Part shown: positions 62,196-64,000 of the stretch, in pieces
Layout of the letters: every line of letters starts with the position of its first letter
Position numbering within the stretch: the stretch's first letter is position 1
Source: Phycisphaerales bacterium
GTDB lineage: Bacteria; Planctomycetota; Phycisphaerae; Phycisphaerales; UBA1924
Direction: 5' to 3'
DNA length: 64,000 nucleotides
Assembly: GCA_030149165.1 (NCBI GenBank)
Contig: JASBRY010000008.1
Coordinates: 310,001 to 374,000, forward strand
The notes under the pieces: model-generated
What the model saw: the letters and a program-made list of their open reading frames with translations, nothing else
Told to the model about the DNA's origin: nothing
Databases searched by the model: none
Position numbers and translations under genes: made by a program

Positions 62196-63020
62196 TTAAG
62201 GATCATTGGGAGCATCCGCTGAAGATTCTGGTTCTTCTTCCATCGGGAGTCCAGCTTCGCAGAGCGGACAGGTCGCATCAGGATCGGTCGGGACCGCAGC
62301 GGGGTTGTCTGCAATACCCAGCGTTTCGGGAGACATCTCCGGCGCTTGGAGTCGCCCCATCGCCGTGAACGCGCCGACGAGGACAACGGCGCACGCACTG
62401 ATCGCGGGGATTTTCGCGTGGAGTGGTCCGGCGAGCATCTGGATTCCCGCGCCGAGGGTTGCCATGACCGGGAGAGTCCCGAGCCAGAACACAGCCATGG
62501 TGAGTCCACCCCAGATTGGCGATCCTGTTCCCGCGGCGGTGAATGCGAAGGCATACAACCAGCCGCATGGGAGGAGGGTTGTCAGCAGTCCGATGGTGAG
62601 GGCGCGTTTGAACGGGGTCAGGTTGAACGCGAGTCGCTGTCCCTTTTCAACAGCTCGTTGCATGAACTTGGGTGCTCGCGCATGCTTGATTCGTAAGCCT
62701 TTGATGCGAGCGAGCGCGATGAGTCCGAACCCGATCATGAACACGCCTGCGAAGATCGCGGCGGCGCGTTGCACTCCAACGAATGAACCTCCGAAGTCCA
62801 GTGCTTGTCCGATGGATCCCGCGATGACTCCGAGGAGTGTGTAGGTCGCGAGTCGTCCGCCGTGGTATGCGGATTGGAGTTTGAGTTTCTGGGATCTGGA
62901 TTGTTGTCCGTCGGCGCCGAGGGCGAAGAGCATGAGTCCGCCGCACATTCCGGCGCAGTGGAGCGATCCGACGAGTGAGGCGGTGAGGACGGTCGCGATG
63001 AGGACGAAGATCGGATCCAT
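62196..63020 (-). CDS. Sulfite exporter TauE/SafE-type membrane protein of the cco cluster
   Basis: This 274-residue protein has about six membrane segments. The motif SLHCAGMCGGLMLFAL (about residues 18-33), with two Cys, and the second half motif LTTLLPCGWLYAF (about 148-160) mark the UreH/SafE-like family that is regularly found between ccoH and ccoI/S in other bacteria. It probably takes part in copper delivery or cytochrome assembly rather than sulfite export (inference from the neighbours). The C-terminus has a CPLC pair and an acidic tail. Confidence 0.85.
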   Translation of the reverse strand: MDPIFVLIATVLTASLVGSLHCAGMCGGLMLFALGADGQQSRSQKLKLQSAYHGGRLATYTLLGVIAGSIGQALDFGGSFVGVQRAAAIFAGVFMIGFGLIALARIKGLRIKHARAPKFMQRAVEKGQRLAFNLTPFKRALTIGLLTTLLPCGWLYAFAFTAAGTGSPIWGGLTMAVFWLGTLPVMATLGAGIQMLAGPLHAKIPAISACAVVLVGAFTAMGRLQAPEMSPETLGIADNPAAVPTDPDATCPLCEAGLPMEEEPESSADAPNDP

Positions 63021-63023
63021 GTG

Positions 63024-63554
63024 TTATCCCTCGAGCTCAAGCGATTTGATGACGAGGGCTTGTTCACCTGCGTGGCGGATCGAGATTCGGTATTCCCAGA
63101 GTCCGTTGGTGTGCATGCCTTGCAAACGGGATTGGTACTGTCCCGCGCCGCCATGCTGGAGGATGTTGGTGAAGGTGTCGCGTGCGTTGGACTGCGCGAA
63201 ACAGGTGATCTCAACGAGCGAATCTTCGATCGGATTGTTGTCCTGATCAAGGATCATGACGGATACGAGCCGAGATCCGACGGGATCGAGGACTGGAGAT
63301 GTGCTGACGCGGACATCCCATCCGAGACGATCCGCCGTGTTGAGCATTTCTTTTTCGCTGTCCCAATCAAGCGAGCGAGCGTAGTAGTCGGGTTCCACGG
63401 CGTGGGACCCCTTGCGAGCGCCCATCACTCCGGTGGTGATGATGAGGGTCGCGGAGAAGACGAACATGAGCACGATCGCGACGGGCCAATGGAGTCCCTT
63501 TTCAAAGAATGAACGATCGTCTTGTTTGTTGTTGTTGGTCTGGCTGTTATCCAT
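63024..63554 (-). CDS. ccoH: FixH/CcoH family cbb3 oxidase assembly protein
   Basis: CcoH is a membrane-anchored assembly factor of cbb3 oxidase. The product has 176 residues with one membrane helix (about 23-45, WPVAIVLMFVFSATLIITTG) and a periplasmic beta-sandwich of the FixH type starting with EPDYYARSLDWD. The order ccoG-ccoH-safE-like-ccoI-ccoS is the known accessory operon order. It overlaps the end of ccoG by eight bases. Confidence 0.88.
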   Translation of the reverse strand: MDNSQTNNNKQDDRSFFEKGLHWPVAIVLMFVFSATLIITTGVMGARKGSHAVEPDYYARSLDWDSEKEMLNTADRLGWDVRVSTSPVLDPVGSRLVSVMILDQDNNPIEDSLVEITCFAQSNARDTFTNILQHGGAGQYQSRLQGMHTNGLWEYRISIRHAGEQALVIKSLELEG

Positions 63555-64000
63555 CGGAGTTGCTCTCTTCCGGAGTGATTGTAGGTTCGCGGTATTTCGG
63601 GCCTTTCATCTCAAAGACCATGTCTTTGGAGAAGTCTTGGCCGTCGGAGATGGTGATGGTGATCTCGATCTGTCCTGATGTGAACACTTGTGGGTCTGCG
63701 ACGATCGGGAACTTCTGCGAGCCCTCTTTTCCTGGCTCCACGGTGAGGACGCCGTATCCATCTCCGACATGAACACCGGCGGGATCGGTGATCGTGAGTG
63801 TGTACTCGATGGGTTCCTCGGAACGGTTGGTGATGCGTGTGCGGAGCTGATTGGTGATCTCACCTGATGGGAGTGTGTAGAACGGAAGACCCGCTTCGCG
63901 TCCGATCCATACTTCTGAGGTGCCTTTGGTGCTCAGGACATACAAGAATCCTGCAAAGACGAGCAGGAGGATCGCGGGGTACACGATGATGCGTGGACGG
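63547..64000 (-). CDS. ccoG: Cytochrome c oxidase accessory protein CcoG, C-terminal part (5' end outside window)
   Basis: This is the C-terminal part of CcoG/FixG, the membrane iron-sulfur protein that reduces copper for cbb3 assembly. The frame is open to the window edge: upstream of the VYPAILLL helix it reads RPRII, as expected for the RPRxxxY junction before the last CcoG membrane helix. After the helix comes a periplasmic FixG Ig-like domain (EPIEYTLTITDPAGVHV and so on). The ferredoxin part lies beyond the window. The tail overlaps ccoH. Confidence 0.88.
   Translation of the reverse strand, partial: RPRIIVYPAILLLVFAGFLYVLSTKGTSEVWIGREAGLPFYTLPSGEITNQLRTRITNRSEEPIEYTLTITDPAGVHVGDGYGVLTVEPGKEGSQKFPIVADPQVFTSGQIEITITISDGQDFSKDMVFEMKGPKYREPTITPEESNSDG

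Overview
The window is 64 kb of chromosome from a flagellated Gram-negative bacterium, most likely a planctomycete of the class Phycisphaerae (inference). The supporting signs are a secreted protein ending in two short 'DGMLNFLDVS' dockerin-like repeats of the kind common in Phycisphaerae, futalosine-type menaquinone synthesis (MqnC), a P-ring gene (flgI) that implies an outer membrane, a K+-dependent-type membrane pyrophosphatase, and GldF-GldG type ABC genes. Gene density is high and genes lie on both strands. There is no rRNA, prophage, IS element or CRISPR array. One tRNA (Ala, anticodon CGC) is present.

Layout. 1-18.9 kb is mostly housekeeping: polA (5' cut), prmC, a dockerin-type secreted protein, a PAS/GAF/receiver protein, a GldA-type ATPase with a fused GldF-GldG permease, a flippase-like membrane protein, a large TPR protein, rho, a PH-domain/dephospho-CoA kinase fusion, pgi and mnmA. 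18.9-29.6 kb is a flagellar cluster in one direction: flgI, a FlgJ-like rod protein, flgN, flgK, flgL, fliW, csrA and two flagellins. 29.7-44.3 kb is mixed: xerD, a sodium symporter, an ATP-grasp enzyme, mqnC, a DUF389 protein, a glycosyltransferase-exbD-tonB operon, then a patch of lower-GC hypothetical genes, truD and a HAD hydrolase. 44.3-47.6 kb is a small MarR-controlled unit (MarR, pirin, NTF2-like) and an MBL-fold enzyme. 47.7-53.8 kb holds efp, aroK, trpF, a rhomboid protease, citrate synthase, a K+ channel and rpsU. 54-57 kb holds hppA and a gene-free structured stretch. 57.3-64 kb holds a zinc/manganese-type ABC transporter, tRNA-Ala, and the ccoG-ccoH-safE-ccoI-ccoS assembly operon for cbb3 oxidase (ccoG cut by the window end).

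The most interesting part is post-transcriptional control of the flagellar filament. Both flagellin genes have their Shine-Dalgarno inside a 6-bp hairpin with the identical hexaloop ACGGAG. The stems differ in sequence but keep their pairing, which is what a conserved CsrA target should look like. The leader of fliW, which encodes the CsrA antagonist, carries two adjacent hairpins that also present GGA in their loops. With fliW and csrA lying between the hook-filament junction genes and the flagellins, this looks like a complete FliW-CsrA-flagellin switch with an added loop onto fliW. The second flagellin also has a leader of about 160 nt with at least four strong hairpins.

Other points worth following are: a recurrent arrangement in which a sigma70-type -10 box lies only 5-8 nt before a start codon without a Shine-Dalgarno (leaderless mRNAs); a palindromic MarR operator inside the marR promoter and again before pirin; a PH-CoaE fusion with an internal Shine-Dalgarno/ATG that could also release free CoaE; a minus-strand unit at about 57.05-56.87 kb with a perfect Shine-Dalgarno, two 13-codon reading frames, a long stem and a terminator; and a pyrophosphatase with an unusual inserted domain.
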